A DNA stretch of 64,000 nucleotides. It comes from Pseudomonas sp. Au-Pse12 (GTDB lineage: Bacteria > Pseudomonadota > Gammaproteobacteria > Pseudomonadales > Pseudomonadaceae). The stretch lies in the NCBI RefSeq assembly GCF_021341665.1, contig NZ_JAJTTH010000005.1:186001-250000 (forward strand), in the 5' to 3' direction. The position numbers were made by a program, and so were the translations under genes. Below are positions 27,693 to 37,624 of this stretch, piece by piece (position 1 is the first letter of the stretch; every line of letters starts with the position of its first letter). The notes below the pieces were generated by a model, which saw only the letters and a program-made list of their open reading frames with translations, was not told the origin of the DNA and made no database searches.

Positions 27693-30146
27693 CTAGCGGG
27701 TCTTGCCCTCGCTCAGGGTCAGTTCTTCCTTGGCGAAATCATCCACGTCGATGACGTTGCGCCGCGCCGCTTCAGCCTCGTGCAGGCTTTGTGCTTCAGC
27801 CGCTTGCAGCACGCCAGCCTCCAGCGCCGCATCGATGGCCGACTCACCGGCAGCCGGCTTCACCTGGCCGCTTTTCAGCGCTTCGTGGAGCTTCTTGTGC
27901 AGCGGATGCACGGCACTCAGCAGGTTACTGGCGTGTTGCAGGGCGCCCACCGGATCGTCTGTGGATTGCGGGCGATAGCAGCCGGCGAGCACCGCTTCCA
28001 GCGCCGGATCGCCCTGGGCGCGACCGATGATGGCTGCCACTTCGGCATCCAGCCGGTCCGATGGCCCGGTATGGCGACGGCCGAAGGGGAACACCAGCGC
28101 CCGCAGCAGGCAGCCGAAGACGCGGTTGGGGAAGTTGCTGAGCAATTCATCCAGGGCCCGTTCGGCATGCCCGAGGCTTTCCTCCAGGGCCCAGGTCAGC
28201 AGCGGCCGCAGGTATTCCGGGGAGTCCAGGTCGTGGTAGCGCTTGAGCGCTGCCGACCCCAGGTACAGATGACTGAGGACATCCCCCAGGCGCGCCGACA
28301 GCCGTTCGCGGCGCTTGAGCTCGCCACCCAGCAGCATCATGGAGAAGTCCGCCAGCAGGGCAAAGGCGGCGGCCTGGCGGTTCAGGGCGCGGAAATAGCC
28401 CTGGCTGAGCTTGTCTCCCGGAGCCTGCTCGAAGTGGCCCAGGCCGAGGTTCAGGACCAGGGTGCTGGCCGCGTTGCTCACGGCAAAACCTATGTGCTTG
28501 AGCAGCAGGGCGTCGAATTCCTGCAGGGCCTGGCCGTGGTCTTCACGGCCGGCCAGGGCCATTTCCTGGAGTACGAACGGATGGCAGCGGATGGCCCCCT
28601 GGCCGAAGATCATCAGGTTGCGCGAAAGGATGTTGGCGCCTTCCACGGTGATGAAGATCGGGGCGCCTTGCCAACTGCGACCCAGGTAGTTGTTGGGCCC
28701 CATGATGATGCCCTTGCCGCCGTGCACGTCCATGGCGTGGCTGATGCACTCGCGGCCGCGCTCGGTGAGGTGGTACTTGAGGATCGCCGACAGCACCGAG
28801 GGTTTTTCCCCCAGGTCCACGGCATTGGCGGTGAGCATGCGCGCACTGTCCATCAGCCAGGCATTGCCACCGATGCGGGCCAGGGCTTCCTGGATGCCCT
28901 CGAAGGCCGCGAGGGGCACGTTGAACTGTTCCCGCACCTGGGTGTACTGGCCGGTCACCAGGCTGGTGAACTTGGCGGCGCCGGTGCCGACGGCTGGCAG
29001 GGAAATCGAACGGCCCACCGACAGGCAGTTCATCAGCATCATCCAGCCCTTGCCGAGCATTTCCTGGCCGCCGATGAGGAAGTCCAGGGGGATGAACACG
29101 TCCTTGCCGGAGTTCGGGCCGTTCATGAAGGCGGCGCCCAGGGGCAGGTGGCGGCGCCCGATTTCCACGCCGGGGGTATCGGTCGGGATCAGCGCGAGGC
29201 TGATGCCCAGGTCTTCCTGCTCGCCCAGCAGATGGTCCGGGTCGTGTGCCTTGAACGCCAGGCCAAGCAGGGTGGCGACCGGGCCGAGGGTGATGTAGCG
29301 CTTTTCCCAGTTCAGGCGCAGGCCGAGGGTTTCCTTGCCTTCCCATTGGCCTTTGCAGACCACACCGGTGTCGGGCATGGCGCCGGCGTCGGAGCCGGCC
29401 AGGGGGCCGGTGAGGGCGAAGCAGGGGATGTCATCGCCGCGGGCCAGGCGCGGCAGGTAGTGATTGCGCTGCTCGTCGGTGCCGTAGTGCAGCAGCAGTT
29501 CCGCCGGGCCGAGGGAGTTGGGCACCATCACGGTGGAGGCCAGGTCGCCGCTGCGGGTGGCGAGCTTCATCGCCACCTGGGAGTGGGCATAGGCGGAGAA
29601 ACCCTTGCCGCCGAACTCCTTGGGAATGATCAGGGCGAAGAAACCGTGCTCCTTGATGTGGGCCCAGGCCTCGGCGGGCAGGTCCATGTGCTGGCCTATC
29701 TGCCAGTCGCTGACCATGGCGCAGAGTTCCTCGGTGGGGCCGTCGATGAACGCCTGTTCTTCCTCGGTCAGTTGCGCCTTGGGGTAGGCCAGCAAGGTGT
29801 TCCAGTCCGGACGGCCGCTGAACAGTTCGCCGTCCCACCAGACGGTGCCGGCATCGATGGCATCGCGCTCGGTCTGGGACATCGGCGGCAAGACCTTCTG
29901 GAACCAGCTGAACAGCGGTGCGCTGAAGTATTTGCGCCGCAGGTCGGGCAGCAGCAGGGGCGCGGCAACCGCCGCTAGCAGCACCCAGAAAACCAGCAGC
30001 AGCCAGCCGGGCGCGCGGCTGAAGGCCCCCATGGCCAGCAGGTAGATGGCGACCACGCTCAGGGCGGGCAGGGGGGCGGTGCGCCGGTGAGCCAGGTAGG
30101 CGATGCCGAGCACCAGAACCAGTATCCACAACAACAGCATATTCAA
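27693..30146 (-). CDS. FadE-type acyl-CoA dehydrogenase
   Basis: 817 residues, the length of E. coli FadE (814), much longer than ordinary acyl-CoA dehydrogenases. It catalyses the first step of beta-oxidation, forming trans-2-enoyl-CoA. Two N-terminal membrane segments (about 3-20 and 29-60) are followed by the dehydrogenase domain with CFALTGPLAGSDAGAMP (FAD/substrate site) and AMDVHGGKGIIMGPNNYLGR. A large C-terminal domain (DUF1974-type) contains AFALLADFSMMLLGG. The position beside the PA2816-like gene matches P. aeruginosa PA2815. No PsrA-type operator was found upstream. Confidence 0.93.
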   Translation of the reverse strand: MNMLLLWILVLVLGIAYLAHRRTAPLPALSVVAIYLLAMGAFSRAPGWLLLVFWVLLAAVAAPLLLPDLRRKYFSAPLFSWFQKVLPPMSQTERDAIDAGTVWWDGELFSGRPDWNTLLAYPKAQLTEEEQAFIDGPTEELCAMVSDWQIGQHMDLPAEAWAHIKEHGFFALIIPKEFGGKGFSAYAHSQVAMKLATRSGDLASTVMVPNSLGPAELLLHYGTDEQRNHYLPRLARGDDIPCFALTGPLAGSDAGAMPDTGVVCKGQWEGKETLGLRLNWEKRYITLGPVATLLGLAFKAHDPDHLLGEQEDLGISLALIPTDTPGVEIGRRHLPLGAAFMNGPNSGKDVFIPLDFLIGGQEMLGKGWMMLMNCLSVGRSISLPAVGTGAAKFTSLVTGQYTQVREQFNVPLAAFEGIQEALARIGGNAWLMDSARMLTANAVDLGEKPSVLSAILKYHLTERGRECISHAMDVHGGKGIIMGPNNYLGRSWQGAPIFITVEGANILSRNLMIFGQGAIRCHPFVLQEMALAGREDHGQALQEFDALLLKHIGFAVSNAASTLVLNLGLGHFEQAPGDKLSQGYFRALNRQAAAFALLADFSMMLLGGELKRRERLSARLGDVLSHLYLGSAALKRYHDLDSPEYLRPLLTWALEESLGHAERALDELLSNFPNRVFGCLLRALVFPFGRRHTGPSDRLDAEVAAIIGRAQGDPALEAVLAGCYRPQSTDDPVGALQHASNLLSAVHPLHKKLHEALKSGQVKPAAGESAIDAALEAGVLQAAEAQSLHEAEAARRNVIDVDDFAKEELTLSEGKTR

Positions 30147-30354
30147 TCCTCCATGAAGCCAGGGGTGAAACCACCCTCAGAGCGTAGTCGGCCTTCGCCG
30201 GTGCGGGTGATCAGGGCCGTGCGGATGCAGCGCAAGTCTTTGTGGTGAGGGCCAGGCCCGGTTGATCGGTGAGGCCATGATCTTTGGCCAATATGTCGTT
30301 ATCACTGGGCTGGACGCCTCGATAGACTCAGGCTTCCTCTCGGAGGTCATGCCC

Positions 30355-31014
30355 ATGCACGAGTACCTGCGTCCCAGCCGCTTCATCGATAGTGACCACC
30401 CGGCGGTGGTGGAGTTCGCCGAAACTCATCGCGGTGCCAGCCGCGATCCTCTGCAGCAAGCTGTCAGCCTGTATTACGCGGTACGTGAAGCCGTGCGCTA
30501 CAACTTCTATAGCTTCAGTCGTGATCCCCTGACCTTGCGCGGCAGCCACGCCCTGGCCGCCGGCGAGAGCTACTGCGTGCCCAAGGCCACCTTGCTCGCC
30601 GGCTGCGCCCGGCACTGCGGGATTCCGGCGCGCATCGGCCTGGCCGACGTGCGCAATCATCTATCCACCCCCAGGCTGCTGGAGCTGCTGCGCAGCGATG
30701 TGTTCGCCATGCACGGCTACACCGAGTTCCATCTGCAGGGGCGTTGGGTCAAGGCCACGCCAGCGTTCAACCGGCAATTGTGCGAATTGTTCGATGTGGC
30801 GCCCCTGGATTTCAACGGCCTGGAGGACAGCGTGTTCCAGCCGTTCAATCGCCAGGGCGAACAGTCGATGGAATACCTGGTGGACCACGGGCAGTTTGCC
30901 GACGTGCCGGAAGCCTTCTTCTTTGCCCATTTGGAAAAGTCCTATCCGCATCTGTTTCATGCGCAGCAAACCGGGCTGCCGGCTGACACGCACGGCGATT
31001 TGAGTCGCCGCTGA
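30355..31014 (+). CDS. Transglutaminase-like cysteine protease-fold protein
   Basis: 219 residues from ATG 30355, set by GGAGG at 8-nt spacing; the ATG at 30349 is too close. The transglutaminase core is visible: Cys in GESYCVPKATLL (about 82) and His in MHGYTEFHL (about 121). The third catalytic residue is normally Asp in a W-x-x-D-x-T pattern; here the segment reads GRWVKATPAFN, with Lys at the Asp position. Cytoplasmic, no signal peptide. Function unknown: peptidase, transglutaminase or non-catalytic. Divergent from the FadE gene. Confidence 0.82.
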   Translation: MHEYLRPSRFIDSDHPAVVEFAETHRGASRDPLQQAVSLYYAVREAVRYNFYSFSRDPLTLRGSHALAAGESYCVPKATLLAGCARHCGIPARIGLADVRNHLSTPRLLELLRSDVFAMHGYTEFHLQGRWVKATPAFNRQLCELFDVAPLDFNGLEDSVFQPFNRQGEQSMEYLVDHGQFADVPEAFFFAHLEKSYPHLFHAQQTGLPADTHGDLSRR

Positions 31015-31056
31015 TCCGGCGTAGACTGCCCCGGCATTCATTACTGAGGGATGGTC

Positions 31057-31680
31057 ATGCTGAAGATCTGGGGTCGCAAGAACTCGTCGAACGTCAGGAA
31101 GGCACTGTGGTGCGCGGAGGAGTTGGGGCTCGCTTATGAGTCCCTGGACGCCGGTGGCGCCTTTGGCGTGGTGGATACCCCGGCATACCGGGCGCTGAAC
31201 CCCAATGGCCGCATCCCTTTGATTGAAGACGGCGATTTCGTGCTCTGGGAATCCAACACCATCGTCCGTTACCTGGCGGCCCGACATGCCGCCAACACCC
31301 ATTGGTACCCGGCCGATGTGCAGGCCCGGGCCAGTGCCGAGAAGTGGATGGACTGGACCACCTCGACCTTTGCCGAGCCTTTCCGGCATCTGTTCTGGGG
31401 CGTGTTGCGCACCCCGACCGAGCAGCAGGACTGGGCGCAGATCAATGCCGCCAAGGCCACCTGCGCCGAACTGCTGGCTCGGGTCGATCAGGCGCTGGCC
31501 GACCAGCCTTACCTGTCCGGGCCGGAAATCGGCGTGGGGGATATTCCCCTGGGGAGTTTCATCTACGCCTGGTTCGAGATGCCCATCGAGCGCCCTGCGA
31601 TGCCCCATCTGCACGCCTGGTATGAACGCTTGAAACAGCGTCCGGCCTATCGCCGGGCGGTGATGACCGCGTTGACTTAA
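31057..31680 (+). CDS. Glutathione S-transferase family protein
   Basis: 207 residues. Thioredoxin-like N-terminal domain IWGRKNSSNVRKALWCAEE, then LNPNGRIPLIED and WESNTIVRYLAA (GSH binding), followed by the helical domain ending in HAWYERLKQRPAYRRAV. Serine motif NSSNV suggests a Theta/GstB-like type. ATG 31057 is chosen because GAGGG (31046-31050) lies 6 nt upstream; the in-frame ATG at 31051 would abut it. Unrelated in detail to the Nu-class enzyme at 13023. Confidence 0.9.
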   Translation: MLKIWGRKNSSNVRKALWCAEELGLAYESLDAGGAFGVVDTPAYRALNPNGRIPLIEDGDFVLWESNTIVRYLAARHAANTHWYPADVQARASAEKWMDWTTSTFAEPFRHLFWGVLRTPTEQQDWAQINAAKATCAELLARVDQALADQPYLSGPEIGVGDIPLGSFIYAWFEMPIERPAMPHLHAWYERLKQRPAYRRAVMTALT

Positions 31681-31812
31681 TAACCACTATCGATATGCGT
31701 GACTGTACTTGCACGACGCCGGCACGCAACATGGCGGGCGTCCAGCGTCGTTGCAATCCGGCCGGGCCGCCCTTACTTATAAAATTCCCCCTTCTTGGTG
31801 CATGAATCCGAT

Positions 31813-32745
31813 ATGAGTTCCGCTCTGTCCATCCGGCAGCTAACCAAAACCTACGGCAACGGTTTCCAGGCCCTGAGTGGTATCGATCTGGACGTCGCCG
31901 AAGGTGATTTTTTTGCCCTGCTCGGCCCTAACGGGGCCGGTAAATCCACCACCATCGGCATTCTCTCGACCCTGGTGAACAAGACCAGCGGCACGGTGAA
32001 TGTCTTCGGCCACGACCTGGATCGAGAGCCGGCGGCGCTCAAGCGCTGCATTGGCGTGGTGCCGCAGGAATTCAACTTCAACCAGTTCGAGAAGACCTTC
32101 GACATCGTGGTGACCCAGGCGGGCTACTACGGCATTCCGGCGAAGATCGCCAAGCAGCGCGCCGAACAGTACCTGACCCAGCTTGGCCTGTGGGACAAGC
32201 GCGATGTGCCTTCGCGCTCGCTGTCCGGGGGCATGAAGCGGCGCCTGATGATCGCCCGAGCGCTGGTGCACGAGCCGCGCCTGCTGATCCTCGACGAACC
32301 CACCGCCGGGGTCGACATCGAGCTGCGCCGGTCGATGTGGAGCTTCCTCACCGAGCTCAACCAGAAAGGCATCACCATCATCCTCACCACGCACTACCTG
32401 GAAGAGGCTGAACAGCTGTGCCGCAACATCGGCATCATCGATCACGGCACCATTGTCGAGAACACCAGCATGCGTCAGCTGCTCGGCCAGCTGCATGTGG
32501 AAACCTTCCTCCTCGACCTGAAAAACGACCTGAGCGTGGCGCCGCAACTGGCCGGTTACCCGACCCGACTGGTGGACAGCCACACCCTGGAAGTCCAGGT
32601 GGACAAGGCCGTGGGCATCACCGCGCTGTTCGGCCAGTTGGCCCTGCAGAACATCGAGGTGCTGAGCCTGCGTAACAAAACCAACCGACTTGAGGAGTTG
32701 TTCGTGTCCCTGGTGGAGAAAAATCTGTCGAAGGTGGCGGTATGA
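31813..32745 (+). CDS. ABC transporter ATP-binding protein (YadG-like)
   Basis: 310 residues. Walker A GPNGAGKST near residue 40, signature LSGGMKRRL near 138, Walker B LLILDEPTAGVD and the switch His in LTTHYLEEAE. The ATG at 31813 puts the first strand at residue 5. Together with the overlapping permease it forms a DrrA/YadG-type exporter; E. coli yadG-yadH has the same pairing. Substrate unknown. A TTATAAAAT stretch upstream (31777-31785) may be a promoter -10. Confidence 0.95.
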   Translation: MSSALSIRQLTKTYGNGFQALSGIDLDVAEGDFFALLGPNGAGKSTTIGILSTLVNKTSGTVNVFGHDLDREPAALKRCIGVVPQEFNFNQFEKTFDIVVTQAGYYGIPAKIAKQRAEQYLTQLGLWDKRDVPSRSLSGGMKRRLMIARALVHEPRLLILDEPTAGVDIELRRSMWSFLTELNQKGITIILTTHYLEEAEQLCRNIGIIDHGTIVENTSMRQLLGQLHVETFLLDLKNDLSVAPQLAGYPTRLVDSHTLEVQVDKAVGITALFGQLALQNIEVLSLRNKTNRLEELFVSLVEKNLSKVAV

Positions 32746-33521
32746 GTTCGGAGTTCAAAGCCAACCTGGTGGCGCTCAACACCATCGTCTATCGCGAGGT
32801 CCGGCGCTTCACCCGGATCTGGCCGCAGACCCTGCTGCCCCCGGCCATCACCATGGTTCTGTACTTCGTCATCTTCGGTAACCTGATTGGCCGGCAGATC
32901 GGCGACATGGGTGGCTTCACCTACATGGAGTACATCGTCCCGGGGCTGATCATGATGTCGGTGATCACCAACTCCTACGGCAACGTGGTGTCGAGCTTCT
33001 TCGGCAGCAAGTTCCAGCGCTCGATCGAGGAGTTGATGGTGTCACCGCTGTCGCCCCACACCATTCTCATCGGCTACACCTTGGGCGGCGTCCTGCGGGG
33101 CCTGATGGTGGGGATCATCGTGACCCTGCTGTCGCTGTTCTTCACCACGCTGCAGGTGCATCACCTCGGGGTGACGGTGCTGGTGGTGGTGCTGACCGCG
33201 ACGATCTTTTCGCTGCTGGGCTTCATCAACGCGGTGTTCGCGCGCAACTTCGACGATATCTCGATCATCCCGACGTTCGTGCTGACGCCTCTGACCTACC
33301 TGGGCGGGGTGTTCTACTCGATCAACCTGCTGCCGCCGTTCTGGCAGACGGTGTCGCTGGCCAACCCGGTGCTGCATATGGTCAATGCCTTCCGTTTCGG
33401 CATCCTCGGGGTTTCGGATATCAAGATCAGCATCGCCATTACCTTCATGCTGGTGGCCACGCTGGTGCTGTACATCGGTTGTGTGCGGCTGCTGGTGAGT
33501 GGGCGCGGCATGCGTCAGTAG
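32742..33521 (+). CDS. ABC transporter permease (YadH-like, ABC2 type)
   Basis: 259 residues, six membrane segments; ABC2-type exporter permease. Motifs include FTYMEYIVPGLIMMSVITNSYGNV and LTYLGGVFYSINLLPPFWQ, the latter the conserved ABC2 signature region. It overlaps the ATPase stop by 4 nt (ATGA). The pair probably exports a lipid-linked or hydrophobic compound across the inner membrane. Followed directly by a strong bidirectional terminator. Confidence 0.94.
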   Translation: MSSEFKANLVALNTIVYREVRRFTRIWPQTLLPPAITMVLYFVIFGNLIGRQIGDMGGFTYMEYIVPGLIMMSVITNSYGNVVSSFFGSKFQRSIEELMVSPLSPHTILIGYTLGGVLRGLMVGIIVTLLSLFFTTLQVHHLGVTVLVVVLTATIFSLLGFINAVFARNFDDISIIPTFVLTPLTYLGGVFYSINLLPPFWQTVSLANPVLHMVNAFRFGILGVSDIKISIAITFMLVATLVLYIGCVRLLVSGRGMRQ

Positions 33522-33540
33522 AAGCCTTTAGTGCGTAATG

Positions 33541-33568
33541 AAAACGGCCTCCCTCGGGAGGCCGTTTT
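33541..33568. terminator. Bidirectional intrinsic terminator
   Basis: AAAACGGCCTCCC and GGGAGGCCGTTTT pair exactly around a 2-nt loop, with A's on the left and T's on the right. It lies between the YadH-like gene and the convergent DUF2062 gene and can serve both. Confidence 0.93.
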
Positions 33569-33574
33569 CGTTGG

Positions 33575-34090
33575 TCACCTCCGTTGCAGCTTACGCCGGG
33601 ACCACTGGCGAGCGACCCACCAGCGCCAATAGAGCATGGTCAGGCAGTAGGCGGTGGCGCCCAGCACCAACCCCGCCACCACCGAACCGAGCAGGAAGGG
33701 CTGCCACAGGGTGGCCAGCTGGCCGCTGATCCATTCCCAGGTCAATTCGTCGGGCAGTGCGCGCGGCGGCACATTCATCAACCAGGCCCCCAGTTGGTAG
33801 GTGCAGAAGAACACCGGAGGCATGGTGATCGGGTTGGTCAGCCAGACCAGGCTGACGCTGATGGGCATGTTGCCGCGCAACCAGATGGCCAGTACCGCCG
33901 CCAGCAGCATCTGCATCGGGATCGGAATAAAGGCGGCGAACAGACCGATGGCCATGGCTCGGGCCACCGAGTGCCGATTGAGGTGCCAGAGGTTGGCGTC
34001 ATGCAGCAAGGTGCCGAGAAAGCGTAAGGATTTGTGTTCCCGGATGCTGGTCGGATCAGGCATGTAACGTTTGAATAAGCGCCGGGGCAT
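33575..34090 (-). CDS. DUF2062 membrane protein
   Basis: 171 residues from ATG 34090. Hydrophobic C-terminal two thirds with three likely membrane segments. The conserved DUF2062 stretch runs from AMAIGLFAAFIPIPMQMLLA to WLTNPITMPPVFF. Function is unknown; the family is often linked with glycosyltransferases or envelope genes. In P. aeruginosa the equivalent gene (PA2985) is next to comEC, as here, but transcribed divergently in this window. The longer frame upstream of 34090 antiparallel to comEC has no similarity. Confidence 0.88.
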   Translation of the reverse strand: MPRRLFKRYMPDPTSIREHKSLRFLGTLLHDANLWHLNRHSVARAMAIGLFAAFIPIPMQMLLAAVLAIWLRGNMPISVSLVWLTNPITMPPVFFCTYQLGAWLMNVPPRALPDELTWEWISGQLATLWQPFLLGSVVAGLVLGATAYCLTMLYWRWWVARQWSRRKLQRR

Positions 34091-34229
34091 AAGGCTTCTC
34101 GGTCGGGACAGGCGACGATTATGACCGGATTCTAGTCGGCGAAAATTCAGACATTGTGACAAATGATAAAGCCGCACCGCTGATCCTCGGCTAAGCCAAG
34201 GGTATGAACTTCCAAGGATGGGCAGGCTG

Positions 34230-36461
34230 ATGCGTAGCGCAATGCTGGCGCTGGCTGCGGGGCTGCTGGCGCTGGGTTTTCTGCCGGCCTTGCCACCCGG
34301 CTGGCTGCTGCTGTCGATGGCGATACTGGCCTTGATGCTGTTGCCGTTTCGTACACATCCGGTGGCATTTTTCCTCTTTGGTTTCTGCTGGGCCTGTGTG
34401 TCCGCACAGTCGGCCCTGGATGATCGCCTGGCCCCTCGCCTGGACGCGCAGACCCGCTGGCTGGAGGGGCGGGTAAGCGGCTTGCCGGAGCAGGGCGCGG
34501 GTGTCGTGCGCTTTGAGCTGGAAGATGCCCAGGCCCGTCGTGAGCGCCTGCCACGGCGCATGCGCCTGGCCTGGCGCGATGGCCCGGCGCTCAAGAGCGG
34601 CGAGCGCTGGCGGTTGGCGGTCACGCTTCGCCGGCCAGCGGGGTTGTTGAATATCCAGGGGTTCGATTACCCGGCCTGGCTGCTGGCGCGGCGCATTGGC
34701 GCGACCGGTACGGTCAAGGCCGGGGAGCGGCTGGCGCCGTCTCGCCAGGCATGGCGCGAAGGGCTGCGCCAGCGCTTGCTGGAGGTCGAGGCGCATGGCC
34801 GCGGCGCAGGGCTGGCGGCCTTGGTGATGGGGGACGGTTCGGGCCTGAAGCGGCAAGACTGGCAGCTGTTGCAGGACACCGGCACTGTCCACCTGATGGT
34901 GATATCCGGGCAGCACATCAGCTTGTTGGCTGGGCTGATCTATTTCACGGTGGCCGGCCTGGCCCGCTACGGTGCCTGGCCTGCACGCCTGCCATGGTTA
35001 CCCTGGGCCTGTGCCCTGGCCTGGCTCGGGGCGCTGGGCTACGGCCTGCTGGCGGGGTTCGACGTCCCGGTGCAACGGGCCTGTGTGATGGTTGCGCTGG
35101 TGCTGTTCTGGCGCCTGCGCTTTCGTTTTCTACGGGCCTGGTGGCCCTTGTTGCTGGCTCTGAACACCGTGTTGCTGGCCGAGCCCCTGGCCAGCCTGCA
35201 GCCCGGGTTCTGGCTGTCGTTTGCGGCGGTGGCGATCCTGATCTTGACCTTTGCCGGGCGCCTCGGGGCGTGGCGCTGGTGGCAGGGCTGGACCCGGGCC
35301 CAATGGCTGATTGCCATTGGCCTGTTGCCGCCGCTGCTGGCCCTGGGCTTGCCCGTCAGCCTCAGTGGGCCACTGGCCAATCTGTTGGCGGTGCCCTGGG
35401 TCAGCTTTCTGGTGCTACCGCCTGCCTTGCTCGGCAGCCTGCTGCTACCCGTGCCACATGTGGGGGAGGGCTTGCTGTGGTTGGCAGGCGGGCTGCTGGA
35501 CGGGCTGTTTCGCTTGCTGGCGGTGATTGCCGTTGGGTGGCCAGCGTGGCTGGCGCCGCAGGTATCCCCTTGGCTGTGGGGCATGAGCGGCCTGGGCTGC
35601 CTGTTGCTGCTGTTGCCCGCGGGCATGCCGATGCGGGTCCTGGGTTGGCCTCTGTTGCTGCTGGTGGTCTGGCCGCCACAAACCCGCGTGCCGGAGGGTG
35701 AGGTGGAGGTCTGGCAACTGGATGTCGGCCAGGGTTTGTCATTCGTCCTGCGTACCCGTGATCACGCCATGCTGTATGACGCGGGAGCGCGGACCGCCGA
35801 GTTCGACCTGGGAGAACGGGTGGTGCTGCCGACCTTGCACCGGCTTGGCATCCGTCGCCTGGACCTGATGTTGCTCAGCCATGCCGACAACGATCACGCC
35901 GGTGGGGCCCTGGCGGTGCAGCGCGGGTTGCCGGTGGCCGAGGTGCGCAGTGGCGAGCCTGATGCGTTGCCCGCAGCGCTGCAAGCCGGGCCCTGCGCAA
36001 GTGGGCTGAGCTGGACCTGGAATGGCGTGCGCTTTCGCCAGTGGCAATGGGCGGCGGCCACGGATGGCAACCAGGCCTCTTGCGTGCTTCAGGTCGAGGC
36101 TGCCGGCGAGCGCCTGCTGCTCACCGGGGATATCGACGCCCGCGCCGAACGGGCCTTGCTCGACAGCCCGCTGGCGGTGCGAACGCACTGGCTGCAGGCG
36201 CCCCATCACGGCAGCCGCACCTCTTCGTCGATGGCCTTGCTGCAACGGCTGGCGCCCAGCGCGGTGCTGATTTCCCGTGGGCGGGGCAATGCCTTTGGCC
36301 ACCCTCATCCCCAGGTGCTGGCACGTTACCAGCGGCTGAACATGGCGGTTTATGACAGCGCCGAACACGGTGCGCTGAAGGTGCAACTGGGGGCTTTCGG
36401 GACGGTGCAAAGCCTGCGCGGGCAGCGGCGATTCTGGCGTGAGCCGCCTGCAAGCCCTTAA
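34230..36461 (+). CDS. comEC: ComEC/Rec2 DNA-uptake channel protein
   Basis: 743 residues from ATG 34230 (an ATG at 34218 is possible). Inner-membrane channel that moves single-stranded DNA into the cytoplasm during natural transformation. Hydrophobic N-terminal part with an OB-fold segment (ARWLEGRVSGLPEQG), the competence-domain motif HLMVISGQHISLLAG near residue 225, and a C-terminal metallo-beta-lactamase domain (about 485-735) with LSHADNDHAGG and APHHGSRTSSS, the metal-binding histidines. No other competence gene is in the window. About 100 bp later the exbB-like gene starts. Confidence 0.93.
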   Translation: MRSAMLALAAGLLALGFLPALPPGWLLLSMAILALMLLPFRTHPVAFFLFGFCWACVSAQSALDDRLAPRLDAQTRWLEGRVSGLPEQGAGVVRFELEDAQARRERLPRRMRLAWRDGPALKSGERWRLAVTLRRPAGLLNIQGFDYPAWLLARRIGATGTVKAGERLAPSRQAWREGLRQRLLEVEAHGRGAGLAALVMGDGSGLKRQDWQLLQDTGTVHLMVISGQHISLLAGLIYFTVAGLARYGAWPARLPWLPWACALAWLGALGYGLLAGFDVPVQRACVMVALVLFWRLRFRFLRAWWPLLLALNTVLLAEPLASLQPGFWLSFAAVAILILTFAGRLGAWRWWQGWTRAQWLIAIGLLPPLLALGLPVSLSGPLANLLAVPWVSFLVLPPALLGSLLLPVPHVGEGLLWLAGGLLDGLFRLLAVIAVGWPAWLAPQVSPWLWGMSGLGCLLLLLPAGMPMRVLGWPLLLLVVWPPQTRVPEGEVEVWQLDVGQGLSFVLRTRDHAMLYDAGARTAEFDLGERVVLPTLHRLGIRRLDLMLLSHADNDHAGGALAVQRGLPVAEVRSGEPDALPAALQAGPCASGLSWTWNGVRFRQWQWAAATDGNQASCVLQVEAAGERLLLTGDIDARAERALLDSPLAVRTHWLQAPHHGSRTSSSMALLQRLAPSAVLISRGRGNAFGHPHPQVLARYQRLNMAVYDSAEHGALKVQLGAFGTVQSLRGQRRFWREPPASP

Positions 36462-36563
36462 ATAACCGTGAGTTATTAAAGCCTGTGAGCATGCGACATC
36501 ACGGTCTTCGGTGCGTCCGGCCCCTATGTTAGAGTGGCGCACTTTTTTGAGGGGGCTGTCACT

Positions 36564-37199
36564 GTGTGGGAATTGGTCAAATCCGGCGGCTGGATGATGT
36601 TGCCGATCATTCTGAGCTCCATCGCTGCGGTGGGCATCATTGCCGAACGTTTGTGGACCCTGCGCGCCAGCCGCGTTACCCCGCCTCACCTGCTGGGGCA
36701 GGTCTGGCGCTGGATCAAGGACAAACAGCTGAACAAGGAAAAGCTCAAGGAACTGCGCGCCGACTCGCCCCTGGGCGAGATTCTGGCGGCGGGCCTGGCC
36801 AACTCCAAGCATGGTCGCGAGATCATGAAGGAATGCATCGAAGAAGCCGCGGCCCGGGTTATCCATGAGCTGGAGCGCTACCTCAACGCCCTTGGCACCA
36901 TCGCCGCCATGGCGCCGCTGCTGGGCCTGCTGGGCACGGTGCTGGGCATGATCGACATCTTCAGTTCGTTCATGGGCTCGGGCATGACCACCAACGCGCA
37001 CATCCTTGCGGGCGGTATTTCCAAGGCCCTGATCACCACGGCTGCCGGCCTGATGGTGGGCATTCCTTCGGTGTTCTTCCACCGCTTCCTGCAACGCCGG
37101 GTTGACGAGTTGGTGGTCGGCATGGAACAGGAGGCGATCAAGCTGGTGGAAGTGATCCAGGGTGACCGCGATGTCGACCTGGCCGAGGGCAAAGCGTGA
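36564..37199 (+). CDS. ExbB/TolQ-family proton-channel protein
   Basis: 211 residues from GTG 36564, which has GAGGGGG at 8-nt spacing; an ATG at 36534 overlaps the likely promoter region. Three membrane segments: about 8-27, then the pair at [24 protein letters not shown] and [19 protein letters not shown], the conserved MotA/TolQ/ExbB core. With the ExbD-like partner it converts proton flow into work on a TonB- or Tol-like protein. No TonB gene is adjacent. Genes downstream are lpxK and kdsB, so the cell-envelope setting suggests a role in lipid A or outer-membrane upkeep. Confidence 0.93.
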   Translation: MWELVKSGGWMMLPIILSSIAAVGIIAERLWTLRASRVTPPHLLGQVWRWIKDKQLNKEKLKELRADSPLGEILAAGLANSKHGREIMKECIEEAAARVIHELERYLNALGTIAAMAPLLGLLGTVLGMIDIFSSFMGSGMTTNAHILAGGISKALITTAAGLMVGIPSVFFHRFLQRRVDELVVGMEQEAIKLVEVIQGDRDVDLAEGKA

Positions 37200-37624
37200 A
37201 ATTCCGTCGCAAGCCCCGGGAAACCGTGGACATCAACCTGGCGTCACTGATCGACGTGGTGTTCATCCTGCTGCTGTTCTTCGTCGTCACCACCACCTTC
37301 ACCCGGGAAACCGAGTTGCGGGTCGACCTGCCGGAAGCGGTCAGTGGCTCGCCGGCCGAGGATCAGCAGGTCAAGCAACTGGACATCGCCATCAGCGCCG
37401 ACGGGGTGTTCTCGGTGAACAACCAGGTCCTGCCCAAGAGCGACCTGGCGAGCCTGATCGAGGCCCTGCAGAAGGAATCGGCGGGCGACACCCACCTGCC
37501 GCTGTCCATCAGCGCCGACGGCAAGACTCAACATCAAGCGGTGATCACTGCCATGGATGCGGCCGGCAAGCTCGGCTTCAGCCACCTGCGCATGACCACC
37601 GTCGAGGCGGACCCGGCACCCTGA
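37196..37624 (+). CDS. ExbD/TolR-family protein
   Basis: 142 residues, GTG start overlapping the ExbB-like stop by 4 nt. One membrane segment ([20 protein letters not shown]) carrying the conserved Asp of the family in LIDVVF, followed by a periplasmic domain of about 100 residues. It is the stator partner of the preceding protein. Its stop overlaps the lpxK ATG (TGATG). Confidence 0.94.
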   Translation: MKFRRKPRETVDINLASLIDVVFILLLFFVVTTTFTRETELRVDLPEAVSGSPAEDQQVKQLDIAISADGVFSVNNQVLPKSDLASLIEALQKESAGDTHLPLSISADGKTQHQAVITAMDAAGKLGFSHLRMTTVEADPAP

